Shown: positions 45,359 to 54,291 of the stretch, in pieces
How positions within the stretch are numbered: the first letter of the stretch is position 1
How the letters are laid out: each line of letters starts with the position of its first letter
Assembly: GCA_000196815.1 (NCBI GenBank)
Contig: FP929003.1
Coordinates: forward strand, 1,116,001-1,180,000
Length of the DNA stretch: 64,000 nucleotides
Reading direction: 5' to 3'
Origin: Nitrospira defluvii
GTDB taxonomy: Bacteria > Nitrospirota > Nitrospiria > Nitrospirales > Nitrospiraceae
Made by a program: the position numbers and the translations under genes
The notes under the pieces: model-generated
Database searches by the model: none
Seen by the model: the letters and a program-made list of their open reading frames with translations, nothing else
Told to the model about the DNA's origin: nothing

Positions 45359-46195
45359 ATGCGATTGCTCGCGAGTCTCCTCATTCTGTCTCTGTGGATT
45401 GCCGGTTTGGAAACCGGCGATGTAGCCTACGCCCAGCTTGAGCGGTTGCGGAAGCACAAAGACATTCCTGCTGCGCCGATTCCCGACCCGCCCATGGTCT
45501 CGATTCCCGAAGGAGACTTTCTCATGGGGGCGAATGGAATGGATGCGTTAGAAGACGAGAAGCCACAGCACCGGGTGTGGCTGGATTGGTACCAGATCGA
45601 TACGTACGAGGTGACGACGGGGCAATATGCGGCGTTTCTGGTTCAGGAGAAAGTGTCGCCGCCCTGGCAATGGGAGTCGGTGGATCCGGCCCAGCATCAT
45701 GATCGTCCGGTCATCGGCGCCAGTTGGTTCGATGCAGAGGCCTATTGTCGCTGGCGGGGTGCACGGCTCCCGACGGAAGCCGAGTGGGAGAAGGCCGCAA
45801 GGGGGAGTGATGGGCGATTGTTCCCCTGGGGCCATCGGACTCCGACTGATGAGGAGGCGAATTTCGGGCTTGGCGCCAGATTCAGTTACAGTCAGGTCCT
45901 CGCGCCCGTTCAGGGATATCCGTCTGGTCGCAGCCCCTATGGGCTGCATCAGATGGCGGGAAATGTCGGGGAATGGGTGGCCGATTGGTACGGGGCGAAT
46001 TACTATGAAACCAGCGCCTCAAAGAATCCTGCCGGACCGGAACGGGGGACATTTCGTGTCGTGCGTGGCGGGTCCTGGTCGGATTTGCCGAAGTACCTGC
46101 TGACCTACGGCCGGTCGAAGCTGCCGCCGGAGACTCGCAATAGCTATACGGGATTTCGCTGCGCCAGGACGGTCCTTCCACTCGCTTCACCGTAA
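45359..46195 (+). CDS. secreted formylglycine-generating-enzyme-like (SUMF1) protein
   Basis: 278 residues from MRLLASLLIL; an ATG at 45347 is possible. Signal peptide about 1-25. FGE-sulfatase domain motifs: MVSIPEGDFLMGANG, TYEVTTGQYAAFL, GARLPTEAEWEKAARG, LFPWGH, MAGNVGEWVADWYG, RVVRGGSW and SYTGFRC. The copper-binding Cys pair of true FGE is not seen, so this is likely a non-catalytic or differently acting periplasmic member, as is common in Nitrospirota and Proteobacteria. Confidence 0.85.
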   Translation: MRLLASLLILSLWIAGLETGDVAYAQLERLRKHKDIPAAPIPDPPMVSIPEGDFLMGANGMDALEDEKPQHRVWLDWYQIDTYEVTTGQYAAFLVQEKVSPPWQWESVDPAQHHDRPVIGASWFDAEAYCRWRGARLPTEAEWEKAARGSDGRLFPWGHRTPTDEEANFGLGARFSYSQVLAPVQGYPSGRSPYGLHQMAGNVGEWVADWYGANYYETSASKNPAGPERGTFRVVRGGSWSDLPKYLLTYGRSKLPPETRNSYTGFRCARTVLPLASP

Positions 46196-46220
46196 GCTGG
46201 GCGCCTGCTGCGCGCCAGCT
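46195..46220. terminator. bidirectional hairpin between convergent genes
   Basis: AGCTGG-GCGC (46195-46204) pairs with GCGCCAGCT (46212-46220), nine pairs with one bulged G. It overlaps the stop region of the FGE-like gene and faces the BACON-repeat gene end. Followed by CACGGTCTCTTGCTCTTC, no clean T tract. Confidence 0.5.
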
Positions 46221-46254
46221 CACGGTCTCTTGCTCTTCTCTCGTTCGCGTTTGC

Positions 46255-48069
46255 TTAGAACAGGCTCTTGCTGACCTCCGCAGACTTGGCGCTTTCGTTC
46301 CCAGACTTGTCGAAGGCCGATACGGAAAAGAAATAGGTCGCACCGACCGGCAGATTCTGGATCGTGAAGCTGGTGCGGCTGGTGACTTCGAAGGGCCCTG
46401 CAAATCCATAGCTGCCCGATCGCGTGCCGACGTAGATTCGATACCCGGCGAGATCCGACTCGGTATTCGCATTCCAGCTGACCGTGGCGCTGGCGGTTTT
46501 GGGTGCCGTCGACGAAGGCGTGGTGGCTACCGGGAGCGGCGACGGGGGAGTGGGGGGCGGAGGAGGCGGCGCGGTGACCGCCGATTGAGTCGGCGCCGAC
46601 GGTGCTGCAGCGGCTGTCTGTCCGGCAGCAATCGTGAAGGTGACCGGAATGCGCAGCGTGTTGGAGAAATTGTTCGGGCCGGACTCGACGATATACACCA
46701 CTGCTGAATACGTTCCTGCCGCGAGACCGGTGGGTTTGGCCGTTACGACAATCTGATCTGTTTCAGTGGAGATCGTCTGAGTACTCCCATACGGCGGATT
46801 GAGCCACACCCAGCCCTGGCTGGTGCTGAGCGAATAGATATGCTGGTCTGTTCCTGTTTTGCGCAGGCTCAAGGTGCCGACTGCGTTGGCGCTAGTGAGT
46901 GCCAGCGAAGACGGACTGGCCTGGATCGGCCCGGTGGCAACCGGGGAAGGTGCCGGCGGAGCTGGAGCCGGCGGAGGCGGGACGGCCACGGGGGCGGGCG
47001 GCGGTGGGGGAGGCGTCTGCACGACGGGTTTAGGCGCCGGCGGGGTCACGGCCGACGGCGCTGCGGGCGGCGGGGGCGGCGGTGTCGCCACCGGCGAGGC
47101 CGTGACGGTGAGGGTGACCGGGATCCGCAGCATATTACTGAAGTTGTTGGGGCCTGATTCGACGATGTAGATCACGGCCGAATGTGTTCCAGCCGGCAGG
47201 GCGGCGGTCTGTGCCGTGATCACGAGTTGGTCTGTTTCTGTCGTAATGGATTGTGTGCTGCCGTAGGGCGGATTCATCCAGATCCACGACTGGTTCGTGC
47301 TGAGGGAGTAGGTGTGCTGAGCGGTGCCGCCTTTGCGGAGAGCCAAGGTGCCGACAGCCGGCTGTCCCTTCGCTGCCGTCAGCATGAGTGCGACGGGGGT
47401 GGCCACCATCCCGGTGCCGGAGACCACCGGCGGTGCCGGGGGAGCGGGGGCCGGCGGAGGCGGCACCGCTACAGGAGCGGGCGGTGGGGGGGGCGTCAGC
47501 ACGACCGGTTTAGGCTGCGGCGGAGTCACGGCCGACGGCGCTGCGGGCGGCGGGGGCGGCGGTGTGGCCACCGGCGAGGCCGTGACGGTGAGGGTGACCG
47601 GGATCCGCAGCATATTGGTGAAGTTATTAGGGCCCGAGTCAACGACATAGACCACCGCCGAGTGTGTTCCGGTCGGCAGGTTGGCCGTTTGCGCCGTGAT
47701 GACCAATTGATCGGCTTCGGAGGTAATGGACTGGGTGCTGCCGTAGGGCGGGTTCATCCAAATCCACGACTGATTCGTGCTGAGATAGTAGGTGTGCTGA
47801 TCCGTGCTGGACTTCTTGAGCGTGAGCGTACCGACGGCAGTGTTGCCCTTCTGAGCCGTCAGGACCAGCGCGGCAGGGTTGGGCAGGATGGGTGCGGTTC
47901 CGCTGCCCTGGGCTTTCGTAACAGCTGCCGCAAGGGATGGTTGTTGCAGCAGGCTCATCGTGGTGGCGCTGTCCGCGGCCACCGCATATGAAGCCCCTCC
48001 TGTCTGGAGCAGGGCGGAAGACAAACAACCGACAGCACCCATCACAAGCACGCTCGTTGACGTCTTCAT
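46255..48069 (-). CDS. secreted protein with three BACON-like repeats and a C-terminal fibronectin III domain
   Basis: 604 residues from the ATG at 48069, which follows GGAGGAA. A signal peptide (about 1-31) and a short spacer precede three beta-sandwich repeats of about 95 residues. Each has LSTNQSWIWMNPPYGSTQ-like cores (third copy LSTSQGWVWLNPPYGSTQ), then a GTHSAVVYV-like strand, SGPNNF and LRIPVTLTV. Linkers are made almost only of Pro, Ala and Val (PPPPPPAAPSAVTPP). The C terminus (about 515-604) is a fibronectin type III fold (WNANTESDLAGYRIYVG, TSFTIQNLPVGATYFFSVSAFD). Probable cell-surface or periplasmic binding protein. Confidence 0.8.
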   Translation of the reverse strand: MKTSTSVLVMGAVGCLSSALLQTGGASYAVAADSATTMSLLQQPSLAAAVTKAQGSGTAPILPNPAALVLTAQKGNTAVGTLTLKKSSTDQHTYYLSTNQSWIWMNPPYGSTQSITSEADQLVITAQTANLPTGTHSAVVYVVDSGPNNFTNMLRIPVTLTVTASPVATPPPPPPAAPSAVTPPQPKPVVLTPPPPPAPVAVPPPPAPAPPAPPVVSGTGMVATPVALMLTAAKGQPAVGTLALRKGGTAQHTYSLSTNQSWIWMNPPYGSTQSITTETDQLVITAQTAALPAGTHSAVIYIVESGPNNFSNMLRIPVTLTVTASPVATPPPPPPAAPSAVTPPAPKPVVQTPPPPPPAPVAVPPPPAPAPPAPSPVATGPIQASPSSLALTSANAVGTLSLRKTGTDQHIYSLSTSQGWVWLNPPYGSTQTISTETDQIVVTAKPTGLAAGTYSAVVYIVESGPNNFSNTLRIPVTFTIAAGQTAAAAPSAPTQSAVTAPPPPPPTPPSPLPVATTPSSTAPKTASATVSWNANTESDLAGYRIYVGTRSGSYGFAGPFEVTSRTSFTIQNLPVGATYFFSVSAFDKSGNESAKSAEVSKSLF

Positions 48070-48111
48070 CGTAGTTCCTCCGGGAAAATCGAGACGCTGG
48101 ATGAGCAACCA

Positions 48112-48279
48112 GTGTGCCAGGAGCCGAAGTGGTGCGATCGCCAGAAAGCCCCGTCACGAGCCATTTTGCGGGCAATCGAGCTGCGGGTTTCTATTCGTTA
48201 TTTTTTGCTGTGCAAGATGGAGCAGTGGCTGCAGGAGAAAGCCTCCGGCGGGACGCTCTTCTGCAACATCGATGAGTAA
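48112..48279 (+). CDS. short candidate ORF, 55 residues
   Basis: A frame starting GTG at 48112 and ending TAA at 48277-48279 reads protein-like: CQEPKWCDRQKAPSRAILRA, then ELRVSIRYFLLCKMEQWLQE and KASGGTLFCNIDE. GC-rich third positions, four Cys and an amphipathic helix support coding. No good ribosome binding site precedes the GTG, and an internal ATG exists at the MEQWLQ part. Divergent from the BACON-repeat gene, 42 bases from its start. Function unknown. Confidence 0.45.
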   Translation: MCQEPKWCDRQKAPSRAILRAIELRVSIRYFLLCKMEQWLQEKASGGTLFCNIDE

Positions 48280-48340
48280 CCGGGATTGTGAACGAGGTTC
48301 GGGAATCGTCGTCGGTCGGTGATGTAGGAAAAGGCCGGTA

Positions 48341-49159
48341 TCAGGTCCTGGGGTGGCGAGCGACCCATTCGGTGAGGAGCGTCAGCATCCGCTGAAAGTC
48401 GGAGGCTTTCGTGAAGCGGTGATCGGCACCTGGAAGAATTTCCAGCCGTTTAGGTCCCGGCAAGGCCTCGAAGAGTCGCTGGCTTTGGTGGAGGGGCACA
48501 TATTCATCATGATCACCCTGCACGATTACCGTGGGAACGGCGATGGTTCGAGCCGGTTCATACGCAATCCGGTTGAGGCAGTCCTGGTAGAAAACATAGT
48601 CGAGGGGGAGGCGAGTGGCCCCTCCGTGAAGATCAGGTATCGTGTCGGTTTGTTTCCATTCTTGAAGGCCGTCTTCTCCCAGCTCCAGTCGAAGCTCTTC
48701 CCCGAAGTCGACCACGGGGCATTTCAGTGCGAGGCAGGCCAGTGGCGGAATGGATGCCGGTTTCGAGGTGTGCATTCTTGTCCAGTCAGCGGCGGCGAGA
48801 ATCGACACGAGACCGCCGAAACTGGAGCCTACGAGTGCCAGCCGGTGGTATCCCCGTGTGAGGAGGTAGTGCAAGGCGGCGAGCGCTTGGCCGACTCCGA
48901 TGGTGGTCGTCAATTTGGCGAAGGGGCCATCGCTGTCGCCATGTCCGAAGCAATCGAACCGGAACGTGGCAATCCCCCGGCCGACCATGAGTTCGGTCAG
49001 GGCCTGATTGCTCGAACTGTTTTTATGGGAGAGAAACCCGTGACACAGGACCGCGACGTGATCGGTTGCCTGTTCAGGCCTGGCCAGGACGGCTGCGATA
49101 CGGTGGCCGAGCGTGTCGTGGAAAAAGACCGGTTCTTCCATGGGCCCAATCGTTGGCAT
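48341..49159 (-). CDS. alpha/beta hydrolase
   Basis: 272 residues. Hydrolase fold with VAVLCHGFLSHKNS (oxyanion), TFRFDCFGHGDSDG, nucleophile elbow ALVGSSFGGLVS near 112-122, acid residue in VIVQGDHDEYVPL and His in LPGADHRF. No signal peptide. A serine esterase/peptidase-like enzyme of the YqiA/feruloyl-esterase-like group, substrate unknown. It is 20 bases after the membrane protein gene stop in the same operon direction. Confidence 0.85.
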   Translation of the reverse strand: MPTIGPMEEPVFFHDTLGHRIAAVLARPEQATDHVAVLCHGFLSHKNSSSNQALTELMVGRGIATFRFDCFGHGDSDGPFAKLTTTIGVGQALAALHYLLTRGYHRLALVGSSFGGLVSILAAADWTRMHTSKPASIPPLACLALKCPVVDFGEELRLELGEDGLQEWKQTDTIPDLHGGATRLPLDYVFYQDCLNRIAYEPARTIAVPTVIVQGDHDEYVPLHQSQRLFEALPGPKRLEILPGADHRFTKASDFQRMLTLLTEWVARHPRT

Positions 49160-49179
49160 AAGAGGTGATCCGAGTCTGG

Positions 49180-50475
49180 TTAGCGCGTGGCTGCGCGGTC
49201 GCCGGTCGGCATCGTTCCGACCATCTGCGTGATTTTTACAGTGACCATCGTCAGGTGGATCAAGAGAAGTCCCAGACTACCCCAGGTTCCGGCCTGGATC
49301 CAGATCGAAGAGAGCGGGAGATTCCAGGTCAGTGAGGCGACGAGGACAAGTCCCAAGGTTCCGAAGCTGAGCGTGGACACCTGCAGCGCCCGCCATCGGT
49401 TCGCGATTTGCGCAAGGGTCTCCTGATAGGCGGACCGCTTTTTGTGACTGGTGATCCGTTGCGCTGCCAGCAGCGCGGGCAACGCATAGAACAGTCCGGA
49501 GACGGTCGCTTGTAGGAAAAATCCCAGGAGCGCGGTGTGGGTATAGGCGACCAGGTGAAGCGTTCCGTAAGGCATCATCGGCGGAGTCCACAGGACATTG
49601 ATCCCGACCGCCATCCCGATACAGGTCATGATGAGCAACAGGCATAAAGCGATCATGAGGTGGTCGGTGGCGGCGGAGCCAGGCTGGCCGGCCTGGCTCC
49701 AGGTGCGCAGGAGATTGATGCTGCCGAGTGCCAGTGTCACCAGAAAGCCAGCGCCGGCGACCAGTTGGATGTGAACGGAGGACAACAAGAATCCTGTGAT
49801 CAATCCCGCGGCGCAAGCCGGCAGAAGGAGCAGGACCAGCTGCCCGAGGCCGGCGCTGCGCAGCGGGCGGTTCATCAGCCCGGGCATCGCCGTTTGCATC
49901 GCTCCGACGACCCCCAGCGTGAGGAAGAGCAACAGGCCCGTGTGCAGATGGCCCAGACGCAGGATGCCGTGCCAGGTGGGGAACCAGGCACCGGCCAGGA
50001 ACTCGCCCAGGACCAGGGTGCCGAACAGTCCGCTAAGGCTGACGCCAAAAAAGAAGGCCGACAGTGGAGTCCAGCCGGAACTGGTCCGAAGTCCCGTCAT
50101 CAGATGACGCGCCAGGGGAACAAACAGCGCGGCCAGCAACAGCCCGGCCCCTATGGTCAGCGTATAGTCCCGCAACCAGGCTCCGGCGGCGAGTCCGAGG
50201 GCGGAGAGATTCATGGTGACGAACAGCAGGCGGTGTTTGGGTCCTTTGGTGTCGTGCCCGGCGAGGGCGACCGCGGTGAGCGCCAGGCCGGTCATGATCT
50301 GGAGGAGTCCGCCGATCAGCGCTCCGTGGACGTGCAACAGGCGTAGCCCGTAAGGCAGCGGGGAGCCGCGTACGATGCCCAGGAAGGTTGCCAGTCCGAT
50401 CAGTGACGTCAGCAGCAGCCAGCTCCATCCGGTCACCAGAAACGACAGCGGGGATCCGAACCCTCGACTCATCAC
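49180..50475 (-). CDS. heme-copper oxidase/NnrS-like 12-helix membrane protein
   Basis: 431 residues with about 12 membrane helices. Repeated His pairs sit in helices: LLHVHGALIGGLLQIMTG, LGHLHTGLLLF and LHLVAYTHTALLGFFLQ. This resembles NnrS or cbb3-subunit-I-like heme-binding proteins, but the full copper-site set of a terminal oxidase is not obvious. It may bind heme or NO-related ligands. The start (GTG 50475 or ATG 50472) is one to four bases after the thiD stop, so it is cotranscribed with thiD. Confidence 0.7.
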   Translation of the reverse strand: MMSRGFGSPLSFLVTGWSWLLLTSLIGLATFLGIVRGSPLPYGLRLLHVHGALIGGLLQIMTGLALTAVALAGHDTKGPKHRLLFVTMNLSALGLAAGAWLRDYTLTIGAGLLLAALFVPLARHLMTGLRTSSGWTPLSAFFFGVSLSGLFGTLVLGEFLAGAWFPTWHGILRLGHLHTGLLLFLTLGVVGAMQTAMPGLMNRPLRSAGLGQLVLLLLPACAAGLITGFLLSSVHIQLVAGAGFLVTLALGSINLLRTWSQAGQPGSAATDHLMIALCLLLIMTCIGMAVGINVLWTPPMMPYGTLHLVAYTHTALLGFFLQATVSGLFYALPALLAAQRITSHKKRSAYQETLAQIANRWRALQVSTLSFGTLGLVLVASLTWNLPLSSIWIQAGTWGSLGLLLIHLTMVTVKITQMVGTMPTGDRAATR

Positions 50476-50476
50476 G

Positions 50477-51271
50477 TTAGCCTTGATTCAAGAAATAGAA
50501 ATGGTTGGTGGGACCCTTGCCGTGTCCGATGGCCAGGCTGTGTCGGATGGCCTCGGTGAGATAGGTCTTGGCGGATTGAACGGCGTCGGGGACGGTTTTT
50601 CCACGGGCGATATGCGCCGCAATGGCTGACGCAAAGGTGCAGCCGGTGCCGTGAGTATGCGGCGTATCGATGAACTCACCCTTGTAAATGTTGAAGAAGC
50701 GGCCGTCATACAGCAGGTCGGTGGCGCGGTCGCTCGCCAAGTGTCCTCCTTTGATCAGGACGTTGGCGCAGCCGAACTGGTGAATGGTCTTGGCGGCCCG
50801 GCGGGCATCGGCGAGCGAGGTGATCTCGATGCCTGACAGCTGTTGGGCTTCGTGCACGTTCGGCGTCACCAGGAGGGCCAACGGAAACAGTTCCTTCTTG
50901 ATCGTGTCGATGGCGTCAGGCTTCAGGAGGGCCTGACCACCCTTGGCGATCATCACGGGGTCCACCACCAGATTCTTGACCTGCTGCGGTTTGAGGAGTT
51001 TCACGACGGTCTTGATGATGTCGGTGGAGGAGAGCATGCCGGTTTTGACCGCCGCGACGTCGAAATCGTTGAAGATCGCGTCCAGTTGGGCGGCGATGAT
51101 CGAGGTGGGCAACTCCAACACATCGGTCACCTCTTCCGTGTTCTGGGCGGTAATGGCGGTGATGACCGACATGGCATACACCCCGTTGGCCGACATGGCC
51201 TTCAAATCCGCCTGAATCCCTGCTCCGCCGCCCGAGTCCGAACCTGCTATCGTCAAGACTTGTTTAATCAT
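50477..51271 (-). CDS. thiD: hydroxymethylpyrimidine/phosphomethylpyrimidine kinase
   Basis: 264 residues. ThiD signature throughout: LTIAGSDSGGGAGIQADLKA, AITAQNT, VDPVMIAKGG, LLVTPNVHEAQQLSG, VLIKGGHL and the catalytic DTPHTHGTGCTFASAIAA. It phosphorylates HMP to HMP-PP in thiamine synthesis in the cytosol. TenA at 54630-55298 belongs to the same pathway but is not adjacent. It overlaps no gene and lies 36 bases after the FlgO-like gene stop. Confidence 0.95.
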   Translation of the reverse strand: MIKQVLTIAGSDSGGGAGIQADLKAMSANGVYAMSVITAITAQNTEEVTDVLELPTSIIAAQLDAIFNDFDVAAVKTGMLSSTDIIKTVVKLLKPQQVKNLVVDPVMIAKGGQALLKPDAIDTIKKELFPLALLVTPNVHEAQQLSGIEITSLADARRAAKTIHQFGCANVLIKGGHLASDRATDLLYDGRFFNIYKGEFIDTPHTHGTGCTFASAIAAHIARGKTVPDAVQSAKTYLTEAIRHSLAIGHGKGPTNHFYFLNQG

Positions 51272-51307
51272 GAAGGTTTCCTGTGTCTATGTTCCGGAGA
51301 TCATCAC

Positions 51308-52285
51308 TTAGGGTGTGGGGGTGTCTGCTGCCTGCGGGGCAGGCGTTTCGGCCTCGGCGACCGGCGCGGCTTCGAGTTTCAGTCCATCCAGGGTGACGAC
51401 GCGATCGGGTCTCGGCGAGGTCTCGTGGTAATGCAGTGTCACGGGTCCCTTGGGCGGCTTGTTCGTCGCGATGAATGAGAGGCTCGCATGCTGCTGCCGT
51501 CTGGGATTCAGTTCTATGCCGCGAGTACAGAGGCCTTCTCGATTCTGAGCAACATCCTGCCGCCACTGTTCACCTTGTTCATCCAGCAGATACGTGTCGA
51601 GAAGCTGGCACCCGATCTTGACCGGATGGGTGCTGCGATTGACGAATAGTAAGTCGATCTCGATCTGGTCATCCTGCCTGGAGATAGCCATCACACTGAC
51701 TTTGTACAACTCATTCTCATGGGCGTTCAAGACCGGGGTGGTCGGTCCAGGAAGGGTCGCCGGTGCGGGCGGTTTGGGAGCATTGGCTTGCTTGAGGAGC
51801 GCGGCGAGCGGGCCCGCCTTCGGTACGATCGCCCGGGCGGCGCCCACCGGGAACACCGTATAGGGACCGATCAATTTGGCGGTGACTTGCACGCCCTCAG
51901 GAATTTCAAGATAGGCGCCGGTGACGTAGAGATCGGCGCGTAATGCCTTGGCGACCTTCTTGGCGGCTTTGGCCTGCGACGTGTCGAGATGGGTGAGCTG
52001 GTGTTTCTCCATGGTGGCGACCAGGAGCTTGCGATCGACGACTTTCAACTCCCCGGCTACCAGCAGGTGGGTCGCCAGTTCTTCGGCGAGGAATTGGCCG
52101 ATGGGCGTCACCTCACCCGTGCTGTCCACGAAATCCAACAGCGCGAGCCGTGACTTTTTCATTTTGATGGCTTCGGCCGCCACTCCTTCGGCCAATTCCT
52201 TCACGCTGTCTTCATATTTCGACGCAGCCGAGGCGGCGGAGTGCCAGAGCATGAGCAGGATGAGGGAGCAGAGGAGACGGATCAT
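51308..52285 (-). CDS. secreted FlgO-domain-like protein
   Basis: 325 residues from MIRLLCSL at 52285. Signal peptide about 1-20. The central part (about 45-150) matches the FlgO/CsgG-like fold: RLALLDFVDSTGEVTPIGQFLAEELATHL, LKVVDRKLLVATMEKHQL, RADLYVTGAYLEI. The C-terminal part (about 205-310) is a beta domain with Cys pairs (KIGCQL, REGLCTRG). It probably acts in the periplasm or outer membrane, and the role is unknown. In the same direction as the HEAT and small membrane genes upstream. Confidence 0.8.
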   Translation of the reverse strand: MIRLLCSLILLMLWHSAASAASKYEDSVKELAEGVAAEAIKMKKSRLALLDFVDSTGEVTPIGQFLAEELATHLLVAGELKVVDRKLLVATMEKHQLTHLDTSQAKAAKKVAKALRADLYVTGAYLEIPEGVQVTAKLIGPYTVFPVGAARAIVPKAGPLAALLKQANAPKPPAPATLPGPTTPVLNAHENELYKVSVMAISRQDDQIEIDLLFVNRSTHPVKIGCQLLDTYLLDEQGEQWRQDVAQNREGLCTRGIELNPRRQQHASLSFIATNKPPKGPVTLHYHETSPRPDRVVTLDGLKLEAAPVAEAETPAPQAADTPTP

Positions 52286-52360
52286 CGGGAGGCACTCACG
52301 GCATGATAACGCATGGCCCACATTATACTCACGTCGTCGAGACTGTCCAGCCCGTGTCGT

Positions 52361-52861
52361 TCAGGCCGGAGGTCTTGGCAGGAGTATTCTGGCGATGGCG
52401 CGCCCCAACCCGTACCCGATCGGCATACTCGCGAGCAGGATGACCGGCAGATAGAGATAGGCGAGCGCCCCCTGCGCATCCGGATGGAGCAACACCTCAA
52501 GATGGGTCCAGCCCGCAAGGACCAACATGCCGAGTCCTGCGCCGGCGAGACCCAATGTCCGTCGACGCGCAATCAGCGGGTCTTGCACAGGAGCGGCTCC
52601 CAGGTGCAGCAGAATCAACACCGCGAGGACCACGAAGGGAGCGGCCGTCAACAGGCCGATGAGGAAAAAATTGTAGCCGGGAGCGAAGAGGTGCAAAGTG
52701 AACGATCGCCAGGCCCGTGCGAAAGGCACCTGGTGCACCACGACCTCCACGGCCAGCATGATGCCCCAGGGGAGCAGCAGCCCGCCGATCACCGCCCCCC
52801 AGAAACCCAGGCGAGTCAGGACGCGAAGTCTCAAGGAGGTTTCGGGTGTCGTCGCGATCAT
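52361..52861 (-). CDS. small polytopic membrane protein
   Basis: 166 residues with four hydrophobic segments (about 17-36, 57-86, 100-118, 135-155) and Pro/Arg C terminus. No family recognised. The start overlaps the HEAT gene stop by 4 bases (52858-52861), so the two are translated together and may form a membrane complex with the HEAT protein. Confidence 0.7.
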   Translation of the reverse strand: MIATTPETSLRLRVLTRLGFWGAVIGGLLLPWGIMLAVEVVVHQVPFARAWRSFTLHLFAPGYNFFLIGLLTAAPFVVLAVLILLHLGAAPVQDPLIARRRTLGLAGAGLGMLVLAGWTHLEVLLHPDAQGALAYLYLPVILLASMPIGYGLGRAIARILLPRPPA

Positions 52862-53904
52862 GGACGGGCCGCCTTGCCGGAGGATTCCGCCGGTGCCATC
52901 GCGGCCTCAATCCCGGCGATGGCCTCGGCGACGGCCTCCCGCACGACCGGATCGGGATCCTCTCGCCGCAGTCGAAGAGGCTGGAGTGCTTGCGTGGCGG
53001 AAACTCCCATTGCACCGATTGCTTCTGCCGCGAGGTACCGAATGAGCGGCCGATCATCCTGGAGCAGCGGCAGGACCGGGAGCAGAGCATCGCCTGCCGC
53101 CGGACCGAGCTGGGCCAGCTGATGCAAGGCATAGTCACGCGCGGCTGAATGTTGGACCATCAGGCCCAATGATTCGAGTTGGGTCGCATCGTCCGGCCTC
53201 GCTTTGTCCAGCGCACTGCGGGCCAGCGTGGCAATGGATCTATTCGGATCATTCAGCAGCGGCGTCACAGCAGTGACCACCGGCTGTGTCAGGGGAACGG
53301 TAAAGGCAAATTGAGTGACGGCTGTCTGACGAACCAGTGAGGAGGAATCGCGCAGTCCCTCCAGCAAGGCTGCCACGATCGGTGGGGATGGAATACCGAT
53401 GCTCGCCAGGGCCATCAGCGCATTGCGCCGCACGAGTTCATCGGGATCGTGTCCCGCCGCCAGAAGGGCCGGCACTGCCGGTTTGGCCACCGGGCCCAGG
53501 CTCCCGAGCACGGCACAGGCGGTTCGACGTTGTTGCGCATCCTGGTCCTGCAGGCGCGGCATGAAGTGCGTCATGACCTGCCGGGCCGACGTCAGATCGA
53601 TCGACTTCAGCGCGGCGGCGGCGGTGGTGTTCGCATGCTGATTGCCGTCCTCGGTGGCTTGGGCCAGCAATCGAGGAATGGCCGCCCGCGCGGCGGGCCC
53701 GACCTGTCCAAGTTGCTCCGCCGCGACGATGCGTGTGGATGGATCGTCGTCCTGGAGCATCTCGATCAATGTCGGCACCGCTCGTGCCCCGGTTGACAGC
53801 CAATACCATAGACCCAGTAAGCCGACGAAGAGGACAAGCCCAAGCAGGTGCAGCTTGATCTCGCGCGGGGCCAGGATGGTGGGTGATGAAGCGCTGCCGG
53901 TCAT
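52858..53904 (-). CDS. HEAT-repeat membrane protein
   Basis: 348 residues. One N-terminal membrane helix (about 13-33), then about eight HEAT/PBS-lyase-type repeats (DDDPSTRIVAAEQLGQVGPA, DELVRRNALMALASIG, SSLVRQTAVTQF, NRSIATLARSALDKA, RPLIRYLAAEAIGAMG, DPVVREAVAEAIAGIEAA). A scaffold for protein binding on the membrane surface. It is the first gene of a minus-strand run and has no catalytic motif. Confidence 0.85.
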   Translation of the reverse strand: MTGSASSPTILAPREIKLHLLGLVLFVGLLGLWYWLSTGARAVPTLIEMLQDDDPSTRIVAAEQLGQVGPAARAAIPRLLAQATEDGNQHANTTAAAALKSIDLTSARQVMTHFMPRLQDQDAQQRRTACAVLGSLGPVAKPAVPALLAAGHDPDELVRRNALMALASIGIPSPPIVAALLEGLRDSSSLVRQTAVTQFAFTVPLTQPVVTAVTPLLNDPNRSIATLARSALDKARPDDATQLESLGLMVQHSAARDYALHQLAQLGPAAGDALLPVLPLLQDDRPLIRYLAAEAIGAMGVSATQALQPLRLRREDPDPVVREAVAEAIAGIEAAMAPAESSGKAARP

Positions 53905-54123
53905 AGGAATGGCGATTATCGTGAAATGCAGGGCGTCGAGATCAGCCTATCACAACGGAGGGGAAAGCTGAGGGGGCAAGAACGGTAGGAGCTATCCGTT
54001 GGCGGTTGTCAATATTCCCACTACGGGGACTTTTCGAATAGAACCTGGGGATTTCCCTCGTAGTCGATGGCCGATGCCAGGGCTAGCATGACAGTAGGAC
54101 CACCAGCAACAGAGGAGGTCATT

Positions 54124-54291
54124 ATGCCCATCTACTTCCTCATCGGCCTCACGATCCTCATTCTCGTGATTGCAGTCTACGCCACAGTTGCAGAAGAAGA
54201 AAACGAACCCACGACGGAGGACTCAATTCCGCCCTCAGATTGGGACGCTCAGACGTACGAACAGCAGCAGGAATATAGAAAGGCGAGTTAG
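54124..54291 (+). CDS. small single-helix membrane protein
   Basis: 55 residues from the ATG at 54124, which follows GAGGAGG by 5 bases. One membrane helix (MPIYFLIGLTILILVIAVYA) and a short acidic cytosolic or periplasmic tail with EENEPTTED and QTYEQQQEYRK. No family recognised. Placed alone between divergent neighbours. Good start signal and composition make it likely real despite size. Confidence 0.7.
   Translation: MPIYFLIGLTILILVIAVYATVAEEENEPTTEDSIPPSDWDAQTYEQQQEYRKAS

Noticed and set aside
54020-54064. ACTACGGGGA / TCCCTCGTAGT inverted repeat before the small membrane protein gene
   Set aside because: Imperfect with a bulge and a 24-base loop. Could be chance, and no second copy was seen in the window.
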